Shown here piece after piece: positions 42,698-49,674 of a stretch of DNA of 64,000 nucleotides (position 1 is the stretch's first letter; each line of letters opens with the position of its first letter). Position numbers and translations under genes: made by a program. The DNA comes from Methanothermobacter tenebrarum (lineage in GTDB: Archaea > Methanobacteriota > Methanobacteria > Methanobacteriales > DSM-23052). Location: contig NZ_AP025698.1 of NCBI RefSeq assembly GCF_023167465.1, positions 1,041,001 to 1,105,000 of the forward strand, read 5' to 3'. Under the pieces are notes generated by a model that was not told the origin of the DNA, did no database searches, and saw only the letters and a program-made list of their open reading frames with translations.

Positions 42698-43816
42698 TTA
42701 TTTTATTTCTTTTATAAGGTAGTTCACATTCATATTATTTATGATCTCTAGTATCTTCTTTTTAAAATTTTCCATATCCTCTATTTCAATTCTACGCCTT
42801 TTCTTAAAAATTTCCTCGAAGATCCTGCGACCTATTATATCATCCCATCCCTTCTCAGATTCTATTATCATGGACCCCCTTGTTTTGAAGCCCTTCTCCA
42901 CCACCTTGTCAATGTCCCCGTCTGTGATCCCGATAATGGGCACATCAAACCTATAGAGTATGTCAGCTGCTACGAGGCTTGTATCATCCCCTATCGTCAC
43001 AACTAAATCCGAATCTTTCAAGGCGTAGATGTCCTCCGCAGCATGATCCAGGAATGCTACCTTAAATTTCTCTTTGGGTTTTCTTGTTTCCACTTTCCTT
43101 GGTTTGATCCTATCAGATCTTCTGAGGAGTCCAGTTTTGACTATGGCCTCTTTCAAATCTACCGGCCCCAGTTTTTCAACTCCATGTTCTTTTAACTGGC
43201 CGCCGATGATCTCCTTTATTATACCATCCTCGGCGACTAATATGACATTGTCTGATGTTGCTTTGCCGATGACAATACCATTTACGAAGATATTCTCACC
43301 CTTGGACACCCCAACCAGTCTCCTGTACACTCGCTTATCAGATGGCCTATAATGTTCATCTCTAGGTATCTCTTCTATTATCTCTTCTGGTTCGACTAGT
43401 TGGAGGCCTAGTCTGTCTGCGATCTCCTTTGCAAATCTTCTGGTTGACTCGTGCCATGGGATTACCGTACCGTCTTTTTCACCAGGTCTTTCGATTTGTA
43501 TAAGTTTCGGTTTTGTTTTTGTTTTCATGAAGACTTTGTAGCCGAATCCGTGGCCTGTGACCCTTGATTTACCATAATTTAATAGGAAGATTACGTCATG
43601 GCCTTCCTTTGCGAGTTTGTCTACTGATTGGCTTGGTAGTCTCTTCTTGGAGATGTCAATTAGGTTTTCTAGGTGGGCGTCGTAGACTGCTGTTCTCCCC
43701 ATTGTACCCCCGAGGAGTGCCTTTACCTTCCCATATTCTTCGAGGAATTTTATTATTTTAAGAGCATATCCTGAGTCTACAATATGTGGACCGTGGACTA
43801 CTACACCGATTTTCAT
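42698..43816 (-). CDS. DUF2117 protein
   Basis: 372-aa protein of methanogens, first gene of the marker run. N-terminal Rossmann-like part with VVHGPHIVDSGYALKIIKFL and KALLGGTMGRTAVYDA, a middle domain with SKGENIFVNGIVIGKATSDNVILV, and a C-terminal part with VAFLDHAAEDIYALKDSDLVVTIGDDTS and PIIGITDGDIDKVV. The last suggests nucleotide binding. Function unknown. The ATG is followed closely by the family start MKIGVVVHGPHI. Confidence 0.82.
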   Translation of the reverse strand: MKIGVVVHGPHIVDSGYALKIIKFLEEYGKVKALLGGTMGRTAVYDAHLENLIDISKKRLPSQSVDKLAKEGHDVIFLLNYGKSRVTGHGFGYKVFMKTKTKPKLIQIERPGEKDGTVIPWHESTRRFAKEIADRLGLQLVEPEEIIEEIPRDEHYRPSDKRVYRRLVGVSKGENIFVNGIVIGKATSDNVILVAEDGIIKEIIGGQLKEHGVEKLGPVDLKEAIVKTGLLRRSDRIKPRKVETRKPKEKFKVAFLDHAAEDIYALKDSDLVVTIGDDTSLVAADILYRFDVPIIGITDGDIDKVVEKGFKTRGSMIIESEKGWDDIIGRRIFEEIFKKRRRIEIEDMENFKKKILEIINNMNVNYLIKEIK

Positions 43817-43822
43817 AGGCTA

Positions 43823-44329
43823 TCATTTCCTTTTCTTTTTTATTATCCTGGAGCCGCAGATTTCACATTCTGTCAAAGGATATTCTGGGGGGTATCTTTT
43901 TTTGCATCCTATACAGATTTTTTCCCATTGGTATATTTCATTTATCCCCTCTGTTATGACAGCCTTAAATGGCACCTTTAATATTTTCATGATGTTCTGG
44001 ATGGAGTAATCGTCTGTGATCATCATCACTTTCCTTTTTTCGTTTTTTAATTGTAGTGTTAATGCTATGATCTTCTTGTCAGTATTTGACAATCTTAGGA
44101 TGTCACCGGATTTTTCAGCGAGCTTCTCAGTCTTTTCAATATATTCTCTTTTTGGGTTGATTATTTTGAGGTTGCCCTCCTCTAGGGATTTTTCGAGAAA
44201 TATCCTAGATTTCAGGTCTTTTAGTTCTTCCGTAACCTCCGGTATTGTATAATTTTTTTCATCGGATGGTGTGTACCCTCCTATGAATGCGGAGGAATCT
44301 AATATTTTATGATATTTCTCTACTCCCAT
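43823..44329 (-). CDS. nob1: Nob1-type endoribonuclease (PIN domain plus zinc ribbon)
   Basis: Cleaves the 3' end of 16S rRNA precursor (site D). 168 aa. PIN-domain acidic residues are in ILDSSAFIGG, TIPEVTEEL, LSNTDKKIIALTL and ITDDYSIQNIM. The zinc ribbon is CIGCKKRYPPEYPLTECEICG. Length is normal for archaeal Nob1. It precedes DUF2117 by 6 nt on the same strand, so the marker operon may start at its promoter. Confidence 0.92.
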   Translation of the reverse strand: MGVEKYHKILDSSAFIGGYTPSDEKNYTIPEVTEELKDLKSRIFLEKSLEEGNLKIINPKREYIEKTEKLAEKSGDILRLSNTDKKIIALTLQLKNEKRKVMMITDDYSIQNIMKILKVPFKAVITEGINEIYQWEKICIGCKKRYPPEYPLTECEICGSRIIKKKRK

Positions 44330-44635
44330 CTTTTCACACTATTATCAAATTTATAGCATCCTATTCTCGGATTGGGTTCCTGTGGTCATCCTATTATTGT
44401 ATAGGATTACTATTATCCTTTTTATTAAATTGGGCGAAAGGTTTTTAAATGCTTAAAAACATATACTCAGAATGGGTAGGGGTTAGGACATTCAAACTTA
44501 TTTTGGTCGTCCAACTTGGAATCGAAGCCGCCTCCAATCCAAAGAAAAACCCTACCCCCACCATTCTACTATAACTATACTATTCCCCCTTTTGATAATA
44601 AAAACCTTCATGGATTAAGAATAAGGGTTTTGGCT
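44330..44635. other. Intergenic gap between divergent nob1 and moaB, with weak IS remnant
   Basis: 306 nt without a supported gene. At 44505-44540 the plus strand has GGTCGTCCAACTTGGAATCGAAGCCGCCTCC, which resembles the right-end and tnpB-tail sequence of copy D1 (GGTCGTCTGTGAAGCAGGCCTCC), including codons for IEAASNP. The preceding GGGTAGGGGTTAGGAC also matches D1. There is no clear left end. A/T-rich stretches at 44440-44465 could serve as promoters. Confidence 0.3.
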
Positions 44636-45181
44636 ATGAAGAGTAAGACAATGGAAGAGCATAAAAAAACGGCACCATCCATGATAAGATGTGCTATAAT
44701 AACCCTAAGTGACTCCCAGTCACGGGAATATGGAACAGTTGAAAGACCACCATCCACCGACACCTCAGGCCAGCTACTCTACGAAAATCTAAAGGAGAAA
44801 TATCAACTTATAGGATACAAGCTTATAGGTGATGATCCGAAGAGTCTCATATCAGCAGTGAATGAAATGATCCGCAAGGGTGCCATGGTAATATTCACAA
44901 CTGGTGGTACAGGGATCGGGAAAAGGGATATTACCATTGAAACCTTAAGGGGATTATTCGAAAAAGAATTGGAAGGTTTCGGGGAGATCTTCAGATACGA
45001 ATCATATAGAGAGTTAGGGGCTGGCGCGATCCTAACAAGGGCCACTGCAGGCATATACAAGGATTCTCTTATCATAGCACTCCCAGGCTCCCCCAATGCT
45101 GTTAAGATGGGGTTAAATATTATCCTGGATGAGCTCGGACATATCATCAAACATGTAATGGAACACACAAAAAACCGTTAA
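44636..45181 (+). CDS. moaB: Molybdopterin adenylyltransferase-type protein (MoaB/MogA)
   Basis: Adenylylates molybdopterin before metal insertion, needed here for the molybdenum or tungsten formylmethanofuran dehydrogenase. About 181 aa. Signatures are CAIITLSDSQSREYG, VIFTTGGTGIGKRDITIETL and ALPGSPNAVKMGLN. Start ATG 44636 was chosen; the longer frame from 44516 crosses the repeat-like gap and is proline-rich without family similarity. No partner moa or mob gene is adjacent. Confidence 0.9.
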   Translation: MKSKTMEEHKKTAPSMIRCAIITLSDSQSREYGTVERPPSTDTSGQLLYENLKEKYQLIGYKLIGDDPKSLISAVNEMIRKGAMVIFTTGGTGIGKRDITIETLRGLFEKELEGFGEIFRYESYRELGAGAILTRATAGIYKDSLIIALPGSPNAVKMGLNIILDELGHIIKHVMEHTKNR

Positions 45182-45182
45182 G

Positions 45183-45190
45183 TTTATATA
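45183..45190 (+). promoter_or_regulatory. Box A directly after moaB
   Basis: TTTATATA begins 2 nt after the moaB stop. No protein gene starts before 45768. A transcript beginning near 45213 would run through a GCAAC ... T8 ... GTTGC hairpin, the large inverted repeat at 45258-45352 and IS remnants D1 and D2. This suggests a non-coding transcript. Confidence 0.45.
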
Positions 45191-45257
45191 TGAGAACCTT
45201 CCAAGATAGGAATGCAACTTCACCCCCCCAACAACTATTTTTTTTGTTGCAAATACA

Positions 45258-45352
45258 GTGGCTTCCAGAGAGGGGAGACGCTTACACCTCCCCCCCAACG
45301 AAATAACTTTTCACCCCAAAAAAAAAAAAAAAAGAAATACTCTGGAAGCCAC
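45258..45352. repeat. 95-bp element with 13-bp perfect inverted ends and an internal A16 tract
   Basis: GTGGCTTCCAGAG (45258-45270) and CTCTGGAAGCCAC (45340-45352) are perfect complements. Inside, GGGGAG (45272-45277) pairs with CTCCCC (45288-45293), and a run of 16 A lies at 45318-45333. It could be a small MITE with terminal inverted repeats or a structured RNA. I saw no second copy in the window. Confidence 0.6.
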
Positions 45353-45363
45353 CACCCCCCAAT

Positions 45364-45568
45364 ATTTTAACCCTATCGGCAAGAAATCCCCCTATGGGGA
45401 TGAAAGCCCAAAAGATACTTTTTACTTCCAGGTAGGAGGATGCGGTGTCTCATCATCCTGTAAAATTGTAGGGTGGATGGGTAGGTTTTGGGACGACCCA
45501 GAATTCGCACCTGTTAGGGTGATGCTACAGGTCGTCTGTGAAGCAGGCCTCCAATAGCTGGTGGCAGA
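45364..45568 (+). mobile_element. IS200/IS605-type remnant, copy D1, with tnpB tail
   Basis: Left module at 45364-45412: TTTTAACCCTATCGGC, the hairpin CCCC-CTAT-GGGG, then GATGAAAGCCCAAAAG. At about 45481-45557 one frame codes for GRFWDDPEFAPVR and then VVCEAGLQ-stop, which fits the variable tail of TnpB proteins (GxGxxxPxPVE ... EAGxP). The right module (45530-45568) is GTCGTCTGTGAAGCAGG, CCTCC and GGTGG. It is directly followed by copy D2 in the same direction, so this may be a tandem or nested insertion. Confidence 0.55.
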
Positions 45569-45573
45569 TTATC

Positions 45574-45750
45574 CTTATCTGTGAGAACTCCCCATATGGG
45601 GGGTGAAAGCCAAAAAATATATAACCTATAATAAAAAGATTATAACCATAAAAATACCTGGTACGGGACTGGGACGGTCCTCTGAGCCTGTGGAGATGAA
45701 AAAACTCATCATTGAAGCAGGAAACCCCCCAATGGGGGGGTAGTCCACAA
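45574..45750 (+). mobile_element. IS200/IS605-type remnant, copy D2, with clear tnpB tail
   Basis: Left module at 45574-45618: TTATCTGTGAGAACTCC, the hairpin CCCC-ATAT-GGGG, then GGTGAAAGCCAAAAAA. From 45663 to 45743 an intact frame reads TGLGRSSEPVEMKKLIIEAG followed by NPPMGG and a stop, a good TnpB C-terminal tail. The right module (45706-45750) is CTCATCATTGAAGCAGG, the hairpin CCCCCC-AAT-GGGGGG and TAGTCCA, sharing about 40 nt with copy C. The flavodoxin gene starts 17 nt later. Confidence 0.7.
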
Positions 45751-45767
45751 ACAAAAAATATTGTAAC

Positions 45768-46244
45768 ATGAAAATCCTAGTAATATATTATTCCCGGAGT
45801 GGGAATACCCAAAAGATTGGGGAAAAAATAGCATCAGAACTTGGATGCGACATCGAAAAAATAGAGGATACACAAGACCGTTCAGGGATAATAGGATTCC
45901 TAAGATCAGCATACCAGGCCATAAGGGGAAAAGACACAACATTAAAACCCTATAATAAAAACCCCCAAGACTATGACCTTGTAATCATAGGGACACCCAT
46001 ATGGGCCAGTAGACCATCAATCCCCATAAGCACCTACCTAAAAGAAAACAAGGGAAAATTTAAGGACGTGGCTTTCTTCTGCACCTATCGTGGCACAGGA
46101 CTCAAGGATACGATAGAGGCCATGAAAGAGATAACAGGCAAGGAACCAACCGCAACCCTAGATGTTACAGATTCAGAGATAAAAAAAGGAGCCTATGATC
46201 ATAAGATAGAATCCTTCATAAAAAATGTTAAAAAAGGGGGTTAG
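45768..46244 (+). CDS. Flavodoxin-family protein
   Basis: 158-aa FMN-binding electron carrier or NADPH-independent reductase. The phosphate-binding loop is VIYYSRSGNTQKIGEKIA, and the isoalloxazine-side loops are GTPIWASRPSIP and CTYRGTGLKD. Short-chain flavodoxin size. In methanogens such proteins serve in oxidative-stress or low-potential electron transfer; the partner cannot be named. It overlaps the convergent trmO stop by 4 nt. Its promoter region is occupied by IS remnant D2. Confidence 0.88.
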   Translation: MKILVIYYSRSGNTQKIGEKIASELGCDIEKIEDTQDRSGIIGFLRSAYQAIRGKDTTLKPYNKNPQDYDLVIIGTPIWASRPSIPISTYLKENKGKFKDVAFFCTYRGTGLKDTIEAMKEITGKEPTATLDVTDSEIKKGAYDHKIESFIKNVKKGG

Positions 46245-46639
46245 GGCGAGTCTATATCCCTAAAGTAGGGTTTTATGTCAATGACATAGGAACCATCAAC
46301 AGCATCCAAACCCCTAACAGTAAGATCACAACCCTCCAACTTCTTCAATTCAACAAGACACAAACCTATCGGATTAGGCCTTGAAGGGGCTCTAGTCGAG
46401 AAAACACCCCTCTTTTTCCCGCCACCCCGTGGTATAACCTTAAGAATGTTACGCTCAGCCCGGTCCAACCAATATAGGATGAAAAAATGTTTATATCTTA
46501 TTATACCATCCAGGGCCTCCTGGAATTCCGGGAAAATATGGATCACACTATCCTCCCTAGCATATATTCCCTGTGAAGGAGCCTCCGAAACATCCTTATA
46601 GGGTGATCTCACAACACCAACAGGTTTTAAAACTATCAT
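46241..46639 (-). CDS. trmO: tRNA N6-threonylcarbamoyladenosine methyltransferase TrmO (TsaA family)
   Basis: Methylates t6A37 in certain tRNAs to m6t6A. About 132 aa. Family motifs are LKPVGVVRSPYKDVSEAPSQG, FILYWLDRAERN and GVFSTRAPSRPNPIGLCLVEL, the last being the SAM-binding core. ATG 46639 is chosen over the start 9 nt upstream. It belongs to the same functional group as the Trm5 and archaeosine-related genes earlier in the window. Confidence 0.9.
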   Translation of the reverse strand: MIVLKPVGVVRSPYKDVSEAPSQGIYAREDSVIHIFPEFQEALDGIIRYKHFFILYWLDRAERNILKVIPRGGGKKRGVFSTRAPSRPNPIGLCLVELKKLEGCDLTVRGLDAVDGSYVIDIKPYFRDIDSP

Positions 46640-46730
46640 CCCAACCACACTCCTAGTCCCCCAAAATTATAAACCTAGTATACTCATAATATCCTATTGG
46701 ACTCTAAAAAAACCATAGGGTAGTATTATT

Positions 46731-47417
46731 ATGGTGGTCTTATTTGATATTGATAAAACATTACTCATAGGTTCACATTGCCACTTTCACTCATTCAAAC
46801 AAGCATTCAAAGACCTCTACGGGGAGAATATCACATTAGACATCCCCAATCTCCAGGGCATGACAGATAAACAGATAATATACCATGTTGCGAAGAAAAA
46901 TAGTATAAAAATCAGCGACTTCAACGATATCATAGATAGGATAGTTGAACACTATAAGGAGAACGTGAAAAGGGAAAAAATAAGACCCCTCAGAGGAACC
47001 AGAGAAGTGCTAAACATCCTAGAGGATATGAGGATCCCCACGGGGATAGTCACGGGTAACATAGAGGAAATAGCATGGATCAAACTCAAAAAGGCAGGAT
47101 TCAGCGACTATTTCGGCTTCGGAGCATTTGGGGATGAAGGATGCCAGAGAAGCACCCTACTAGGACTAGCCCTTAAAAGAGCGGGGAAAATCCACAATAA
47201 AATAAACCCCAAAGAAAGCATAATGGTAGGGGACACCCCAAGGGACATCCAAGCCGGGAAAAAAGTGGGTACAATCACAGTCGGCGTGGCCACAGGAGAC
47301 TTCACCATAGAAGATCTAAAAAAGGCCGGAGCAGACCACGTGCTTAAAAGCCTAGAAGAGAAGGAAAAATTCATAAGAATAATCCAAAAAAACATGATAA
47401 CATGCGAATATTCATAA
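46731..47417 (+). CDS. HAD-superfamily hydrolase (phosphoglycolate phosphatase-like)
   Basis: 228 aa. HAD motifs: I VLFDIDKTLL (two catalytic Asp), II TGIVTGN, III a lysine in KKAGF/KRAGK, and IV MVGDTPRDIQAGKK. An alpha-helical cap of the PGP type lies at residues 18-90. Substrate unknown; small phosphate esters are likely. Its last 16 nt overlap rfbD, so it may be part of the dTDP-rhamnose operon. Confidence 0.85.
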   Translation: MVVLFDIDKTLLIGSHCHFHSFKQAFKDLYGENITLDIPNLQGMTDKQIIYHVAKKNSIKISDFNDIIDRIVEHYKENVKREKIRPLRGTREVLNILEDMRIPTGIVTGNIEEIAWIKLKKAGFSDYFGFGAFGDEGCQRSTLLGLALKRAGKIHNKINPKESIMVGDTPRDIQAGKKVGTITVGVATGDFTIEDLKKAGADHVLKSLEEKEKFIRIIQKNMITCEYS

Positions 47418-48235
47418 CCGGTGCCACCGGCATGCTCGGCAACGACCTAGTAAAAGTACTCTCAGATGATCATAAAATAATCACAAAAAGAGTGGAAATC
47501 ACCAGCCTAGAGGATATAGTAGATTTTATCTGCAACTCCAAACCAGATGCTATAATACACACAGCAGCATTCACAGACGTTGACGCCGCAGAATCAGCCA
47601 AGGACAAAGCCTACAAAGTTAACGTCATCGGCACAAGGAACGTTACATTAGCCGCCTCCAAGGTCAAAGCCCCAATAATCTACATATCAACCGATTACAT
47701 CTTCGATGGTGAAAAAAGTGAAGGCTATTACGAATTCGACAAACCAAACCCTATAAACTTCTATGGACTCACCAAATACCTTGGAGAAGTATGTGTAAGG
47801 AACCTTACAAACAAATTCTACATTGTAAGAACATCATGGCTATTCGGAGAACATGGGAGAAACTTTGTAAAGACAATCCTAGAATTGGCCGAGGAAAATG
47901 AAAAAATACAAGTAGTCGATGACCAGATAGGATCCCCAACTTACACCCTAGACCTCGCAGAGGCCATAAGGGAACTCATTAAAAAACCAGCCTATGGCAT
48001 CTACCATATAACCAACAGCGGCCATTGTTCATGGTATGAATTTGCAAAAGAAGTGTTTAAAGAGGCTGAAATTAACATAAAATTAGAAGCGGTCTCCAGT
48101 AACGAGTTCAAAAGGCCCGCCAGGAGGCCCAAATGCTCCATCCTAAAAAACTATAACTGGAAGATGGAAGGATTCCCCACCCTAAGAGACTACAGGGTGG
48201 CCCTCAAAGAATATCTTAGGGGGTTGAAATTTTGA
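47402..48235 (+). CDS. rfbD: dTDP-4-dehydrorhamnose reductase
   Basis: Last step of dTDP-L-rhamnose synthesis, NAD(P)H dependent. 277 aa. Nucleotide-binding GATGMLGNDLV, IHTAAFTDVDAAE, the catalytic YGLTK (YxxxK) and RTSWLFGEHGRNF are present. The four rhamnose genes are in the order rfbD-A-C-B with overlaps or short gaps, so they form one operon. Rhamnose or a related sugar is probably part of the surface or N-linked glycan. Confidence 0.92.
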   Translation: MRIFITGATGMLGNDLVKVLSDDHKIITKRVEITSLEDIVDFICNSKPDAIIHTAAFTDVDAAESAKDKAYKVNVIGTRNVTLAASKVKAPIIYISTDYIFDGEKSEGYYEFDKPNPINFYGLTKYLGEVCVRNLTNKFYIVRTSWLFGEHGRNFVKTILELAEENEKIQVVDDQIGSPTYTLDLAEAIRELIKKPAYGIYHITNSGHCSWYEFAKEVFKEAEINIKLEAVSSNEFKRPARRPKCSILKNYNWKMEGFPTLRDYRVALKEYLRGLKF

Positions 48236-49098
48236 AGGGGATAGTACTCGCCGGGGGGTCCGGCACCCGCCTCCACCCGGTAACAAGGGCTGTTTCAAAA
48301 CAATTACTCCCAGTATATGATAAGCCAATGATATATTACCCACTATCTGTTCTGATGCTTGCAGGTATAAAAGACATCCTCATAATATCAACACCCAGGG
48401 ACCTGCCACTCTACAAGGACCTTCTAGGCGACGGGGGCCAGTTTGGTGTTAAATTTTCATATAAGATCCAAGAGGAGCCCCGGGGGATAGCGGACGCATT
48501 CCTAGTAGGGGAAGATTTCATCGACGATGAAAAAGTAGCCCTCATACTCGGTGATAACATATTCTACGGTCATCGTTTCACTGAAATACTTGAAAGGGCC
48601 GCCTCGCTCAGGGAAGGTGCTGTAATCTTCGGCTACTATGTTAAGGATCCGAGGGAGTTCGGCGTGGTTGAATTCGATGATGAGGGGAATGTCATATCAT
48701 TAGAGGAGAAACCTGAAAAGCCAAAGTCGAATTATGTTGTCCCAGGTTTATACTTTTATGACAATCAAGTGGTTGAGATCGCCAAGGAGATAAGACCATC
48801 TGATAGGGGTGAACTAGAGATAACATCAGTAAACCAAGCCTACCTTAAAATGGGGAAATTAAAGGTTGAAATACTTGGAAGGGGGATGGCCTGGTTGGAT
48901 ACCGGGACTCCAATTGGATTGATAGAGGCAAGTAGTTTCGTCGAAACCATACAGAGAAGACAAGGATTCTATATAGCATGCCTCGAGGAGATAGCATACA
49001 ATAAAGGGTGAATAGATAAAGAAAAAGTCCTCGAACAAGCAGAGAAGCTTAAAAATACAGATTATGGAAGATACCTGGCCGATCTTGTGCGAGAGTGA
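48232..49098 (+). pseudogene. rfbA: Glucose-1-phosphate thymidylyltransferase, in-frame TGA near the C-terminus
   Basis: Makes dTDP-glucose. The first 259 codons hold all known active-site motifs: LAGGSGTRLHPVT, LPVYDKPMIYYPLSVLM, LGDNIFYGH and WLDTGTP. A TGA at 49009-49011 follows EEIAYNKG, where homologues have an aromatic residue, often Trp. The same frame then continues for 28 codons (IDKEKVLEQAEKL ... GRYLADLVRE) that match the family C-terminus and end 4 nt before rfbC. A single TGG to TGA change explains it. The truncated protein may still be active because the catalytic core is intact. Confidence 0.85.
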
Positions 49099-49102
49099 TG
49101 AA

Positions 49103-49663
49103 ATGGTGGGAAAATTCAATTTCACCCCTACAAAACTTGAAGGCGCCCTTATCATCGAACCACTGGTCTTCGAGGATGAAAGAGGATACTTCATGGAAAC
49201 ATATAATATGAAAGAATTCGAGGAGGCCGGAGTACAAATAAAATTTGTCCAAGATAATGAATCAAAATCAAAGAAGGGAGTCTTAAGGGGTTTGCATTTC
49301 CAGTATAAGAAGCCCCAGGGCAAACTTGTAAGGGCCATAAAAGGGAGGATCTTCGATGTTGCAGTGGACCTCCGCAAAAACTCGCCAACATATGGAGAAT
49401 GGGAAGCTGTCATATTATCAGAGGAGAACAAAAAACAATTCTACATCCCTGAAGGATTCGCACACGGTTTCCTAGTCCTCTCAGATTATGCTATAGTCAA
49501 TTACAAGTGCACAGAACTTTACCATCCAGAATATGAGGGTGGCATACGCTGGGATGACCCCACCCTATCCATCAAATGGCCCCTAGACCAGGTAGATAAG
49601 ATTATAATCTCAGAAAAGGATGAAAATTGGAAGACCCTAAAGGAGAAGCCCATAAGATTATAG
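49103..49663 (+). CDS. rfbC: dTDP-4-dehydrorhamnose 3,5-epimerase
   Basis: Epimerises C3 and C5 of dTDP-4-keto-6-deoxyglucose. 186 aa. Cupin fold with GVLRGLHFQYKKPQGKLV (catalytic His and Arg region), FDVAVDLRKNSPTYG and FYIPEGFAHGFLVLSD. ATG 49103 lies 4 nt after the ancestral rfbA stop; the frame opening at 49064 overlaps the rfbA tail and lacks similarity. It is followed by rfbB after 11 nt. Confidence 0.93.
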   Translation: MVGKFNFTPTKLEGALIIEPLVFEDERGYFMETYNMKEFEEAGVQIKFVQDNESKSKKGVLRGLHFQYKKPQGKLVRAIKGRIFDVAVDLRKNSPTYGEWEAVILSEENKKQFYIPEGFAHGFLVLSDYAIVNYKCTELYHPEYEGGIRWDDPTLSIKWPLDQVDKIIISEKDENWKTLKEKPIRL

Positions 49664-49674
49664 GCTGATAAAAA

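Noticed and set aside
45258..45557. 99-codon frame as a protein gene
   Set aside because: It starts inside a 13-bp inverted repeat, runs through the A16 tract (poly-Lys) and a hairpin and ends in a TnpB-like tail. No ribosome site or domain.
45361..45620. RNase P RNA or another housekeeping ncRNA
   Set aside because: GATGAAAGCC superficially recalls conserved RNase P boxes, but the other conserved blocks are absent and the same modules recur at several sites.
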